Assembly: GCA_963790545.1 (NCBI GenBank)
Contig: CAWBPA010000016.1
Location: 1 to 64,000, forward strand
Reading direction: 5' to 3'
Length of the DNA: 64,000 nucleotides
Source: DATBJG01 sp963790545
GTDB lineage: Bacteria; Acidobacteriota; Vicinamibacteria; Vicinamibacterales; JAMQPK01
The notes beneath the pieces are model-generated. The model saw only the letters and a list, made by a program, of their open reading frames with translations, made no database searches and was not told where the DNA came from. Below are positions 17,932-26,117 of the stretch, in pieces. Every line of letters begins with the position of its first letter. The stretch's first letter is position 1. The translations under genes and the position numbers were made by a program.

Positions 17932-18513
17932 ATGCGTTACCCCGCCGATCACAAGCAGCAGACACGCGACCGCATCGTCCGCGCCGCGTCCCGCCGATTT
18001 CGCAGCCGCGGCACCGAAGGGGCGGCCATCGCCGACTTGATGCGCGATCTCCGTCTGACGCACGGGGGCTTCTATCGGCACTTCGGCAGCAAGGAGGGCC
18101 TCGTCGTCGAGGCATTTGGGGCGGCCCTGAAGGAGTGGGGCGACCGCGCGGTCGCGGCAATACAGAAGGCACCCGCAGGCGGCGAATTGCAAGCACTCAT
18201 TGATGCCTATCTGGACCCGGAACATTGTGAGGACATCGCCGGCGGATGCCCCGTCGCCGCTTTGGCGTCCGACATTGCGCGTCGACCGAAAGGATCGCGC
18301 GGCCAGTTTCTGCAGGCATTACGTACCCACATCCGCCGGATGGAGCAGTACATGCCGGGCCGCACGGTCGAGGAGCGCCGTCAGAAGACGATTGCGCTCT
18401 TCACGGGGATGGCCGGCACGCTCACGGTCGCTCGGGCATTCACCGACGAGCAGGACCGACGTGCCATTCTCGACGGCGCGAGGAAGTTTTATCTCGCGGC
18501 CGCAAAGGCGTGA
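17932..18513 (+). CDS. TetR/AcrR-family repressor
   Basis: The 193-residue protein has the N-terminal TetR HTH (RDRIVRAASRRFRSRGTEGA then LTHGGFYRHFGSKEGLV) and a C-terminal ligand domain of the kind seen in regulators of short-chain dehydrogenases (HCEDIAGGCPVAALASD). Two conserved cysteines in that region could be redox-sensitive. An inverted repeat overlaps its promoter and a second copy lies just after its stop, before the DoxX gene, so it probably represses itself and the operon 18605-22021. Confidence 0.9.
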   Translation: MRYPADHKQQTRDRIVRAASRRFRSRGTEGAAIADLMRDLRLTHGGFYRHFGSKEGLVVEAFGAALKEWGDRAVAAIQKAPAGGELQALIDAYLDPEHCEDIAGGCPVAALASDIARRPKGSRGQFLQALRTHIRRMEQYMPGRTVEERRQKTIALFTGMAGTLTVARAFTDEQDRRAILDGARKFYLAAAKA

Positions 18514-18530
18514 ATTTTTGGGGATTTATA

Positions 18531-18548
18531 AGATGACCCTCATCATCT
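18531..18548. promoter_or_regulatory. Second TetR operator, in front of the DoxX-SDR operon
   Basis: AGATGA-CCCTCA-TCATCT repeats the arms and N6 spacing of the site at 17905-17922. It lies between the TetR stop and the DoxX start, so it can switch the downstream operon separately from the regulator. Confidence 0.75.
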
Positions 18549-18604
18549 AGCGCAGTGAAATGTTTGGAATGGCTGGCGAATACTCAAGGGACGGAGGGAG
18601 AGTC

Positions 18605-19021
18605 ATGAACATCTTGCTTTGGGTCCTACAGGCGCTGCTTGCACTCGCGTTCCTCGCCCATGGATGGCTTTTCTTGTCACCTCCCGCCGAGCTTGTCGAC
18701 CAGATGAACGCGTCGCTTCCGAGATGGTTTCAGCTCTTTCTCGGTGTGGCGGAGGTCCTGGCGGCCGTCGGGCTCATTCTTCCGGGGCTCACCCGGATTC
18801 TGCCGTGGCTGGTCCCCAGTGCGGCCGTCGGGATCATGATCGTGATGGTGTCGGCGACCGTGTTCCACCTCGCACGTGGCGAGATGAGTTCGGCGGCAAT
18901 CACGCTCGTCCTGTTCGGCATCGCGACGTTCGTGGCGTATATGCGGTACCGCGTCGTGCCCATCGCCGCGCGAGGAGCAGACAATGAGCTGCGCGCTTTC
19001 CGCAGATCGACAACCGGGTGA
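18605..19021 (+). CDS. DoxX-like membrane protein
   Basis: The 138-residue protein has four transmembrane segments with the DoxX-like features LAHGWLFLSPP and LFLGVAEVLAAVGLILPG. The ATG at 18605 follows GGAGGGAGAGT. DoxX-type proteins are thought to take part in membrane redox or thiol stress; their exact activity is unclear. It is the first gene behind the second TetR operator. Confidence 0.85.
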   Translation: MNILLWVLQALLALAFLAHGWLFLSPPAELVDQMNASLPRWFQLFLGVAEVLAAVGLILPGLTRILPWLVPSAAVGIMIVMVSATVFHLARGEMSSAAITLVLFGIATFVAYMRYRVVPIAARGADNELRAFRRSTTG

Positions 19022-19070
19022 GCGCTTGACGTCGCAAGCAGGTGTCCGATGCCCGTAACACTCCTCACGC

Positions 19071-19778
19071 TTGTCGATCCTTGGACCGACGGCAGTCGTC
19101 GTGGTCGCCTTGTTCCTGGTGCTGTGGCGCGAACGGACATCCCCGCGCGACGCTCGAATTGCCATCGTGAGCGGAGGGGTGCTGTCGCTCTGGGCTGTGG
19201 TCGCTACGGTCCTCGCGTATCGAGGGTTCTTTCAACCGCAGGACGCGGAGAGCGTCCCACCGGTCGGCATCAACCTGATCGTGGTGCTGGCCGTCCTGTT
19301 GGTGAGCCTGGCCACCTCGACGTCCTTACGGCGTTTGTTGACACGGCAGGCGAACCTGATTCGTCTCCATCTGTGGCGACTCGTAGGCATCGTCTTCCTG
19401 GTACTGATGGTGCGCGGTCAGGTGCCGGCACTCTGGGCGCTCCCCGCCGGCATTGGCGACATCCTGGTGGCCGTCACCGCTCCGTGGGTTGCTCGGGACG
19501 TAGATACTCCTCGAGGCAGGCGTCGAGCCATCATCTGGAATCTGCTCGGCATCGCCGACCTGATCGTCGCCGTCGGATTGGGAATCATGACGAGCCCTGG
19601 GCCGACGCAGGTCTTCGAGACTACACCGACATCGGAATTGATGACGCACTTCCCGATGGCGCTCGTGCCGACATTCCTGGTGCCGCTCGCGTTCGTGCTT
19701 CACGTCATTTCGTTGCGGCAGCTGCTGGGAGCTCCGTGGGTGCCTCATCCAGCGGCCTCATTTGCATCGAGGCGCTGA
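19071..19778 (+). CDS. Seven-helix membrane protein, unknown function
   Basis: The 235-residue protein is strongly hydrophobic, with about seven membrane spans including ALFLVLW, LLVSLATSTSLRRLL, and AGIGDILVAVTAPW. No characterised family is recognised. The start is probably TTG at 19071. Its stop overlaps the next ATG (TGATG at 19776-19780), so the two genes are translationally coupled and may form one membrane complex. Confidence 0.7.
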   Translation: MSILGPTAVVVVALFLVLWRERTSPRDARIAIVSGGVLSLWAVVATVLAYRGFFQPQDAESVPPVGINLIVVLAVLLVSLATSTSLRRLLTRQANLIRLHLWRLVGIVFLVLMVRGQVPALWALPAGIGDILVAVTAPWVARDVDTPRGRRRAIIWNLLGIADLIVAVGLGIMTSPGPTQVFETTPTSELMTHFPMALVPTFLVPLAFVLHVISLRQLLGAPWVPHPAASFASRR

Positions 19779-20279
19779 TGACACCGCAGGCGATCTTCGG
19801 GATCAGTGTGCTCCTGTGCCTCGTCGTGTGGGGGCTGATTGGCGCGCAATACTTCTGGCCCGCGCTCCGGGGTAGACCACGAGCTGAGGCGCTTCGACCG
19901 CTACTCCTGTTGCACGCCTTTCGATTCGTCGGGCTGGCGTTTCTGGTGCCGGGTGTGGTCTCGCCGGACTTGCCCGACGGTTTCGCAGCGTCCCGCCGCC
20001 TATGGAGATCTTGCGACCTCCCTGCTCGCGCTCGCCGCGGTCGCAACCTTGGGGAGACCGCCGGGGACCCTCATCGTGTGGCTGTTCAACATCGTCGGCA
20101 CCGTGGATCTGCTCAACGCGTTCTATCAGGCCAATCGCCTCGGCGTAGGGATCGCACCCGGCCTGCAGGGTGCCGCGTACTTCATTCCGACGGTGCTCGT
20201 ACCGCTTCTCCTCGTGACGCACGCCGTTGTGTTCCGAATCCTGCTCCGACCCGAGCGTGTGGAGATCCGACATGCCTAA
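19778..20279 (+). CDS. Membrane protein, unknown function (frameshifted)
   Basis: From the ATG at 19778 the protein reads MTPQAIFGISVLLCLVVWG and RPLLLLHAFRFVGLAFLVPG. Near 19990 the reading moves to another frame, continuing AAYGDLATSLLALAAVATL and WLFNIVGTVDLLNAFY to a stop at 20279. Joined, it is a membrane protein of about 167 residues with four to five spans. It is coupled to the upstream gene by a one-base overlap and overlaps the SDR start by eight bases. Confidence 0.65.
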
Positions 20280-21090
20280 TCCACGTGTGGTGCTCATCAC
20301 GGGCGCATCGTCTGGCGTCGGGCAATCCACGGCTCGACTACTTTCTCAACGCGGCTTTACGGTCTATGGAACAAGCCGGAATCCCTCAAGCGCCGACAGT
20401 ATCCCCGGTGTCGAGATGCTGTCTCTGGATGTACGCGCCGATGACTCGGTGCGCACGTGCGTCGAAGCCGTTGTGAATCGGAGTGGTCGTCTTGACGTCG
20501 TGATCAACAACGCGGGTTACGAGCTGGCCGGTGCATTGGAAGAACTCTCATCAGAGGAAGCCAGGGCTCAGTTCGAGACCAATTTCTTCGGGGTCGTCAG
20601 GATGGTCAACGCGGTGCTGCCGCTCATGCGCCAGCAAAGGCGTGGGCACATCATCAACGTCAGCTCGCTCACTGGTCTGACGGCGATTCCGTTCCTGGGC
20701 ATCTATTCCGCCAGCAAGTTTGCCCTGGAAGGGTACACAGAAGCCTTACGGCAGGAAGTCAGGCCTTTCAACATTCAGGTATCACTGACCGAGGCCGGTT
20801 TTCTCAGAACGGCCATGATGAACCACCGGCAAGTCGGAGCACGTCGGCTGACAGAGTATGACCCGTGGCGTCAGCGCGCTCTGAATGCCATTCGTGCTTC
20901 GGAAGACAAGGCGCCCGGCCCGGAGGTGGTGGCCGATACGTTGCTCGAAATCATTTCAAGCAACTCTCCGCGACTGCGCTACTTGATTGGGCAACAAGCA
21001 AAGTCCGTCGCCCGTTTGCGTCGATTTCTTCCCGCGGGAATGTTCGAACAAGGGGTGCGGCGGAGCTTCTCACTGGACAAGACTCAATGA
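20272..21090 (+). CDS. Classical short-chain dehydrogenase/reductase
   Basis: Starting at ATG 20272 (MPNPRVVLITGASSGVGQST), the protein has the cofactor motif TGASSGVG, NNAG at about residues 82-85, and the catalytic YSASK motif, with a serine in NVSSLTG before it. Length (272 residues) is normal for a classical SDR. Substrate is unknown; sequence style is like the oxidoreductases often found next to a TetR gene. It is the main enzyme of the TetR-controlled operon. Confidence 0.9.
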   Translation: MPNPRVVLITGASSGVGQSTARLLSQRGFTVYGTSRNPSSADSIPGVEMLSLDVRADDSVRTCVEAVVNRSGRLDVVINNAGYELAGALEELSSEEARAQFETNFFGVVRMVNAVLPLMRQQRRGHIINVSSLTGLTAIPFLGIYSASKFALEGYTEALRQEVRPFNIQVSLTEAGFLRTAMMNHRQVGARRLTEYDPWRQRALNAIRASEDKAPGPEVVADTLLEIISSNSPRLRYLIGQQAKSVARLRRFLPAGMFEQGVRRSFSLDKTQ

Positions 21091-21184
21091 AACCGTGCGC
21101 CCGCTGCGGCGAGGAAGGGAGCAAACGACGAGCGCGGCAACAACAAGGCTCAGGGGCAAGAACAGAAAGAACGAGGAGAAAGAT

Positions 21185-22021
21185 ATGGATAAGAGTCTTC
21201 CAATGAACACACCCGCGGTCGTGTCGGCGCAGGAGTGGGAGGCTGCGCGCCAGCAGCTCCTCGTCAAGGAGAAGGCGTTGACCCGCGCCCGTGACGGGCT
21301 GGCCGCCGAGCGCCGGCGGATGCCGTGGCTGGCCGTGGAGAAGGCGTACGCGTTCGACGGGCCGAAGGGGAAGGCGAGCCTGCTCGACCTGTTCGACGGC
21401 CGCCGTCAGCTGATCGTCTACCGCGCCTTCTTCGAGCCCGGCGTGTACGGCTGGCCCGAACATGCGTGCCGTGGCTGCTCCATGGTGGCCGACCAGGTCG
21501 CCCATGTCGCCCATCTGAACGTGCGCGACACGACGCTCGCGTTCGTCTCGCGCGCGCCGCAGACGGACATCGAGCGCCTGAAGGCACGAATGGGCTGGAC
21601 GATGCCGTGGTACAGCATCACGGACAGCTTTGACATCGACTTCGGCGTCGACGAGTGGCACGGCACGAACGCCTTCATCCGCGACGGCGAGAACGTGTTC
21701 CGGACCTACTTCATCAACAACCGCGGCGACGAGCAAATGGGGAGCACCTGGAACTATCTCGACATCACGGCGCTCGGGCGCCAGGAGGAGTGGGAGGACT
21801 CGCCGGAGGGCTACCCGCAGACCCCGCCGTACAAGTGGTGGAACTGGCACGACAACTACCACGCCGAGGCCTCGCCTGACCCGAAGTGGGTCGAGGTGTC
21901 CGACGCTGGAGAAGCCGCCTTCCGAGAGCGCGTCGAGCGCACCGCCGGCGACCTCGACTCCGACCGACACGCGAGCGTGATGCACCGACTCGAACGACGC
22001 CACGACGAGTGCAGGGGCTGA
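21185..22021 (+). CDS. DUF899 (thioredoxin-like) family protein
   Basis: The 278-residue protein matches the DUF899 family: VVSAQEWEAARQQLLVKEK near the start, FEPGVYGWPEHACRGCSM with the two conserved cysteines, and ending in a long aromatic tail (PPYKWWNWHDNY). The fold is thioredoxin-like and a redox role is presumed. A clear AGGAGAAAG precedes the ATG at 21185. It follows the SDR by 95 bases and is probably in the same operon. Confidence 0.88.
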   Translation: MDKSLPMNTPAVVSAQEWEAARQQLLVKEKALTRARDGLAAERRRMPWLAVEKAYAFDGPKGKASLLDLFDGRRQLIVYRAFFEPGVYGWPEHACRGCSMVADQVAHVAHLNVRDTTLAFVSRAPQTDIERLKARMGWTMPWYSITDSFDIDFGVDEWHGTNAFIRDGENVFRTYFINNRGDEQMGSTWNYLDITALGRQEEWEDSPEGYPQTPPYKWWNWHDNYHAEASPDPKWVEVSDAGEAAFRERVERTAGDLDSDRHASVMHRLERRHDECRG

Positions 22022-22028
22022 GGAAGGG

Positions 22029-22572
22029 GTGGTTGTCGTGGCTGCAACCGCGGAACGGGAAATCTCACGACGCGTGGCTTCCGATCGACCCTCCGAAGCG
22101 GCGTTCGTTGGCGTTCTGTGTTGCTCTTCTCTGGCAGCACGACGCCGTCACGGTTTGCGGTTGGTGGGCTCAGGCGAACTCTGGCGCGGCGCGCTGCGTG
22201 CTGCGCTCGCCGGGATGTTTCTATTCACAGCTGTGTCGCATTTTCATCCGCGAACGCGCGCAGACCTGATTCAAATGGTGCCGCCCGGCCTCCCGCAACC
22301 GGCTCTTCTGGTCACGGCAACCGGCGTGCTCGAGCTTGGCGGCGCGGCGGGCCTGCTCGTGCCCCCCATTACTCGTGCGGCGGCATTCGGGCTGATCGGG
22401 CTCTTGGCCGCGATGCTTCCTGCAAACGTCCACGCCGCACGGCAGGGCCTTATCGTCGCGGGGCGCCCGGCGTCTCCACTCATCTGGCGCCTGCCTCTGC
22501 AGCTGTTCTGGATGTGGGCGCTGTGGTGGACAACCCGGGGCCACGAACGACGACGGCAGCATGTCGCTGTAG
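22029..22572 (+). CDS. DoxX-type membrane protein (ends uncertain)
   Basis: The clear part runs from about 22160: LVGSGELWRGALRAALAGMF, then FLFTAVSHFHPRTRADLIQM and GVLELGGAAGLLVPPITRAAA, with four membrane spans as in DoxX-family proteins. The upstream 45 codons from GTG 22029 are not convincing. The frame reads through to 22922, overlapping the next gene. A stop in the adjacent frame at 22570-22572, directly before the next ribosome binding site, is the likely true end after a small frameshift. Confidence 0.65.
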
Positions 22573-22585
22573 GAGGAGTAACACG

Positions 22586-22989
22586 ATGCTCGCAGATTCC
22601 CCAGTTGCGACGCGGCTTCCGTGACGGACCTCGAGCGAGCCAGGCGTTTCTACTCGGAGAAGCTAGGGTTGGAACCCGTCGAGGAGAGGCCTGGAGGGCT
22701 TTGCTACCGCTGCGGTCGTGGTTCCTTTGCGTTATTCGAGTCAACCGGAACGGCGTCGGGCAATCACACGCAGATGGGATGGGAGGTCGCCGACATCGAG
22801 ACCACTGTCGCGGCACTGAGAGCGCGTGGAGTGGTCTTCGAGGAATACGACTTGCCCGGTCTCAAGACGGTGAATGGCATCGCGGAGATCGAGGGGAACT
22901 ATCCAAGCAAAGGTGTCGGTGAAAGGGGCGCGTGGTTCAGAGATAGCGAGGGGAACTTGCTTGGCCTCGGCCAGGCCGTGCGGTCATGA
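22586..22989 (+). CDS. VOC (glyoxalase/dioxygenase) family protein (frameshifted)
   Basis: An AGGAGGAG sits before the ATG at 22586, which gives MLADSPVATRLP and then a stop. Restoring one base near 22618 joins this to VTDLERARRFYSEKLGL and the rest of a single VOC domain ending EGNLLGLGQAV. The paired beta-alpha modules and the GERGAWFRDSEGNLL end are standard. The substrate is not predictable. Confidence 0.82.
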
Positions 22990-23107
22990 ACGGAACGGTC
23001 GGAATACCTGGCGCCGTCCGGCAGTTCGGGTTGTTAATCAGTTCGTCTGGCCCTCGGCCATCCGTGTTTTTCGGCCTAATCTCGTTCCGTGAGTTGGAAT
23101 CGAGCCG

Positions 23108-23527
23108 CTACGTGCGAAAGGGCAGGAAATCTCGCAGACGCGCGTCGCGCAGGTAGAGTCCGAGCCAGGAGAGTACGCCGAGGACTACCGGGAACAGGAA
23201 CCACATGTCCTGCACGCGCACTTGCGTCGCGGTTGCGCCACCCAAATACCCGGTGACGAGGATGCAACCGAGTACGGCGGTTTGTGGGATCAGCATCAGG
23301 ATTGTCGACGCGAGCAGAGCCAGTCCGACGGGTGTCGCAAGCGAAGCCGAGTACCCGAACTTCGTCATGCCCTCGACGTAGGGCGCAAAGCCCGCCATTC
23401 GCGCGCCGCCATCGACGAGCAGAAATAGCCCGACAAATCCGGTGAGCACCCATCCCGTCCGGACAAAGCCCCGGCTCGTGCTCGTCGGAGGCGGGACATT
23501 GACGTCAGCCACGGGGCGCACCCGCAC
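23108..23527 (-). CDS. DoxX-like membrane protein (YCII-linked)
   Basis: The 139-residue protein has four spans (TGFVGLFLLVDGGARM, GLALLASTILMLIPQ, VTGYLGGATATQVRVQ, LSWLGLYLRD), typical of the DoxX-like family with the conserved GYLGGA segment. It starts at GTG 23527, overlapping the end of the YCII gene by 23 bases, so translation is coupled. The same YCII-then-DoxX overlap is found at 59392-60191. Confidence 0.85.
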   Translation of the reverse strand: MRVRPVADVNVPPPTSTSRGFVRTGWVLTGFVGLFLLVDGGARMAGFAPYVEGMTKFGYSASLATPVGLALLASTILMLIPQTAVLGCILVTGYLGGATATQVRVQDMWFLFPVVLGVLSWLGLYLRDARLRDFLPFRT

Positions 23528-23891
23528 CAGGCTGCTGCTCGATCATCCGACGCACTTCGGTCTCGCCTTGCCACCCACTCCAGTCCTCCCGGTGCAGCTC
23601 CATGAACCTCTTCGCCCAGTCGATCGCTTCCTGCTTCGACCCGACGTTGAAGATCGCATACCCGCCGACGATCTCCTGACCGAGCCCGAACGGCCCCTCG
23701 CTCGTCGAGATCTGGCCGCCGTTCAGTCGCACGAGCGCACCGGCCGCTGTCGGCATGAGGCCCGCCGTTTCAACCAGCACACCCTCCTGTTTCGCTTCGT
23801 TGCCAAGTCTAGCGATCGCCTGGAACAGCACTAGGGGCGGCGGCGCGAGGTTCGTGTCTTCTGCGGACTTGATCAGGGTCATGAATCGCAT
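23505..23891 (-). CDS. YCII-related (DGPF-like) protein
   Basis: Read from the ATG at 23891 behind GGAAGGAGG, the 128-residue protein begins MRFMTLIKSAEDTN and carries SEGPFGLGQEIVGGY, the DGPF-like motif with E in place of D. There is no ECF42 sigma gene beside it; instead a DoxX-like gene overlaps its 3' end. The family's activity is unsettled. Confidence 0.85.
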   Translation of the reverse strand: MRFMTLIKSAEDTNLAPPPLVLFQAIARLGNEAKQEGVLVETAGLMPTAAGALVRLNGGQISTSEGPFGLGQEIVGGYAIFNVGSKQEAIDWAKRFMELHREDWSGWQGETEVRRMIEQQPGAGAPRG

Positions 23892-23929
23892 CGAGTCGGC
23901 CTCCTTCCGACTCACCATAGAACGCACTG

Positions 23930-24060
23930 CCGCTGGTTGTCTTGTATAAAAACGACAACTGTCGCGCCACGCGCGCGACCTCCAACGGCGTCTGCCCGAT
24001 CAGGTATTTCAACGAGCGCGTGAGTTGCGCTAGAAGATGTGGGTTGAATCCATTTTTCAA
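23930..24060 (-). pseudogene. C-terminal remnant of an AraC-family regulator
   Basis: About 40 codons read as the second HTH of an AraC protein: HLLAQLTRSLKYLIGQTP then VARVARQLSFLYKT. No sensor domain or complete HTH is present on either side, and the frame then runs into the YCII upstream region. It is a truncated remnant just upstream of the YCII-DoxX pair, where an intact AraC gene may once have been the regulator. Confidence 0.5.
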
Positions 24061-24145
24061 ACGCGGCAGCCAGCAAGCCGCGAGGGGGCGTGAGAATTCA
24101 TTTCGGGTGGGTGAGTGAAATCGATCTGCAGGATCCTCCTGCGTC

Positions 24146-25167
24146 CTATTGATTGAGTAGCTCGTCGAGCGTCCGCCCGGCAGCTCCCGGAGCCTGATAG
24201 AGGCTGCCCTCGATGCGCTTCATCACGCGCTGCTGAACGAGACCATACAATCGTGGGTTCAAGGGGATGCAGCCGGCCTGTATCGCAAGCGCTTCGCTGT
24301 TGCGGGTAAAGAAGTCAATGAATGCCTTGACTTCGGGGCGGTCGAGGCGTTTCGTGTTGACGTAGATAAAGAGGGGTCGCGAGAGAGGGCGGTACAGGCC
24401 TCGGCGTACCGAGTCGGGTGACGGTTCCACTGCGCCCGGACCGATCCCCTGATCCAAATCGTCGATGCGCACGGCCCGCAGTGCGTCACGATGCCGCTCG
24501 TAATACACGTACCCACGTAGCCCAACGCCTGCGAATCGTTGGCAACGTTCTTGACGATCACCTCGTCATCCTCACTGCCGGTAAAGTCGCCCCGGCTTTC
24601 CCGCTCGTGGCCCACAATGACCAACGTGAAGAAGTCGAAGGTGCCCGAGCGAGGCCCGGGACCGAAGAGGTTTATGCGTCGGTCAGGCCACCCCGGCCGG
24701 ATTTGACTCCAACGCGTGATCTTCGCTTGGGCAGCAGGTTCCCACAGCGCCTTCAACTCAGCAGTGGTCATCGTTTCGGCCCAGCTGTTGGATGGATGAA
24801 CGATAACCGTGAGCCCGTCGTGGGCAATCGGCAGTTCAACGTAACCAATACCTGCCGCCTGGCACGCTGCGATCTCGTTTGGCTCAATAGGGCGCGACGC
24901 GTCTTGAATATCCGTTTCGCCCTTGCAAAAGCGTTCAAACCCCGCGCCGGTGCCGGAAAACCTCACTTCGACCTTGGCGTTTGGACGTGCCCTTTGGAAC
25001 TCCTCGGCCACCGTGGTGGTCAGGGGAAACAACGTGCTCGAGCCGTCAATGCGAATGGGCTCCGTCGCGACGTCGCCTCCGCCCGATCCGCAGGCACTCA
25101 CGAAGGAGGCGGCACCGAGAACGATCCATGACAGGCGCCATGTCTGACGGGCACGGTTTGTTGGCAT
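24146..25167 (-). CDS. PstS-like phosphate-binding lipoprotein (frameshifted)
   Basis: The N-terminus is a lipoprotein signal with lipobox ASFVSACG. Phosphate-binding protein motifs follow: RIDGSSTLFPLT, FSGTGAGFERFCKGETDI, ASRPIEPNE, and LFGPGPRSGTFDFF. After ALGYVG the family continues in another frame (YVYYERHRDALRAV) to a stop at 24146, so a base is misplaced near 24505. Joined length (about 340 residues) is normal for a PstS/SphX-type periplasmic phosphate sensor or binding protein. No pstCAB genes are nearby. The ppx-ppk1 operon behind a Pho-like box lies about 3 kb away on the same strand. Confidence 0.85.
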
Positions 25168-25293
25168 TTTGAGAGGTTACTCAAGCCCGATGACGGGGCC
25201 GTGTCGCGTTTGCAACAGCTATATGACTGCCGGGGTGGCAACAGCCATCAGCCTCTCAGCGGCAACCGGGGAGACGTGTTCAACGATAGGTTT

Positions 25294-26013
25294 TTACCTC
25301 GTCGCCAACGCCACGTCCTTCGCGGCCTTTTCGATGATCGACGCCACCGCTTGCGGCTGCGACACGTATACCGCATGGCTGCCAACGACCTCGACCACCG
25401 TGGAACCGGCGCGTCTGGACATCGCACGCTGGGCGTCGGGCGGAATCATCTTGTCCTCGGTCGCGACCAGGTACCAGCTCGGCTTTGCCTTCCAGGCGGG
25501 CTCGCTGATGGTGCCGCTGAGGGCCCCGACGCCCCACGGGACTTGGGAATCGGCCATGAACGCGGCGGCGTCTGCACTCACATCTGCGGCAAATGACGCG
25601 CGGAACTTCGCCTTGTCCAGGAAGAGATAGCCATCCTGCGGAGGCAGAATCGGGGGAACGGGCGCGCCTGGCGGCGGATTCTTGATCAACGCAGACACCG
25701 ACTCGCCCTGGTCCGGTGCAAAGGCCGCGATATAGACCAGCCCCGCGACCCTCGGATCGTTGCCTGCTTCAGTGATCACGACGCCACCGTACGAATGTCC
25801 GACGAGAATCACTGGGCCGTCCTGGGCAGTCAACGTCCGCTTCGTGACGGCCACGTCATCTGCCAGCGACATGGTTGGATTTTGGACGATGGAAACCTTG
25901 TAGCCCTCTTTCTTCAATGCCTTGTAGACGCCCTCCCATCCGGATCCGTCCACGAAGCCCCCGTGAACCAGAACGACGTTCTTTACACCAGTCGATTGGC
26001 TTGCTTGCGACAT
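25294..26013 (-). CDS. Alpha/beta hydrolase family protein
   Basis: Read from ATG 26013 behind a GGAGGAAG site, the 239-residue protein has the fold's features: VVLVHGGFVDGSGWEGV (oxyanion region), nucleophile serine in VGHSYGG (G-x-S-x-G), aspartate in VATEDKMIP, and histidine in VGSHAVYVSQP. It resembles the small salicylate/carboxyl esterase-like hydrolases. No signal peptide is visible from this start. Substrate unknown. Confidence 0.88.
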   Translation of the reverse strand: MSQASQSTGVKNVVLVHGGFVDGSGWEGVYKALKKEGYKVSIVQNPTMSLADDVAVTKRTLTAQDGPVILVGHSYGGVVITEAGNDPRVAGLVYIAAFAPDQGESVSALIKNPPPGAPVPPILPPQDGYLFLDKAKFRASFAADVSADAAAFMADSQVPWGVGALSGTISEPAWKAKPSWYLVATEDKMIPPDAQRAMSRRAGSTVVEVVGSHAVYVSQPQAVASIIEKAAKDVALATR

Positions 26014-26117
26014 AAGAACTTCCTCCATCTGAGCATGTAAACGAGCAGCGTATGCTCCAAAATCGACGGCAACATCAACGGTGTCAATGAGAACACAGTT
26101 GTCCGTAAGCACAGGCC

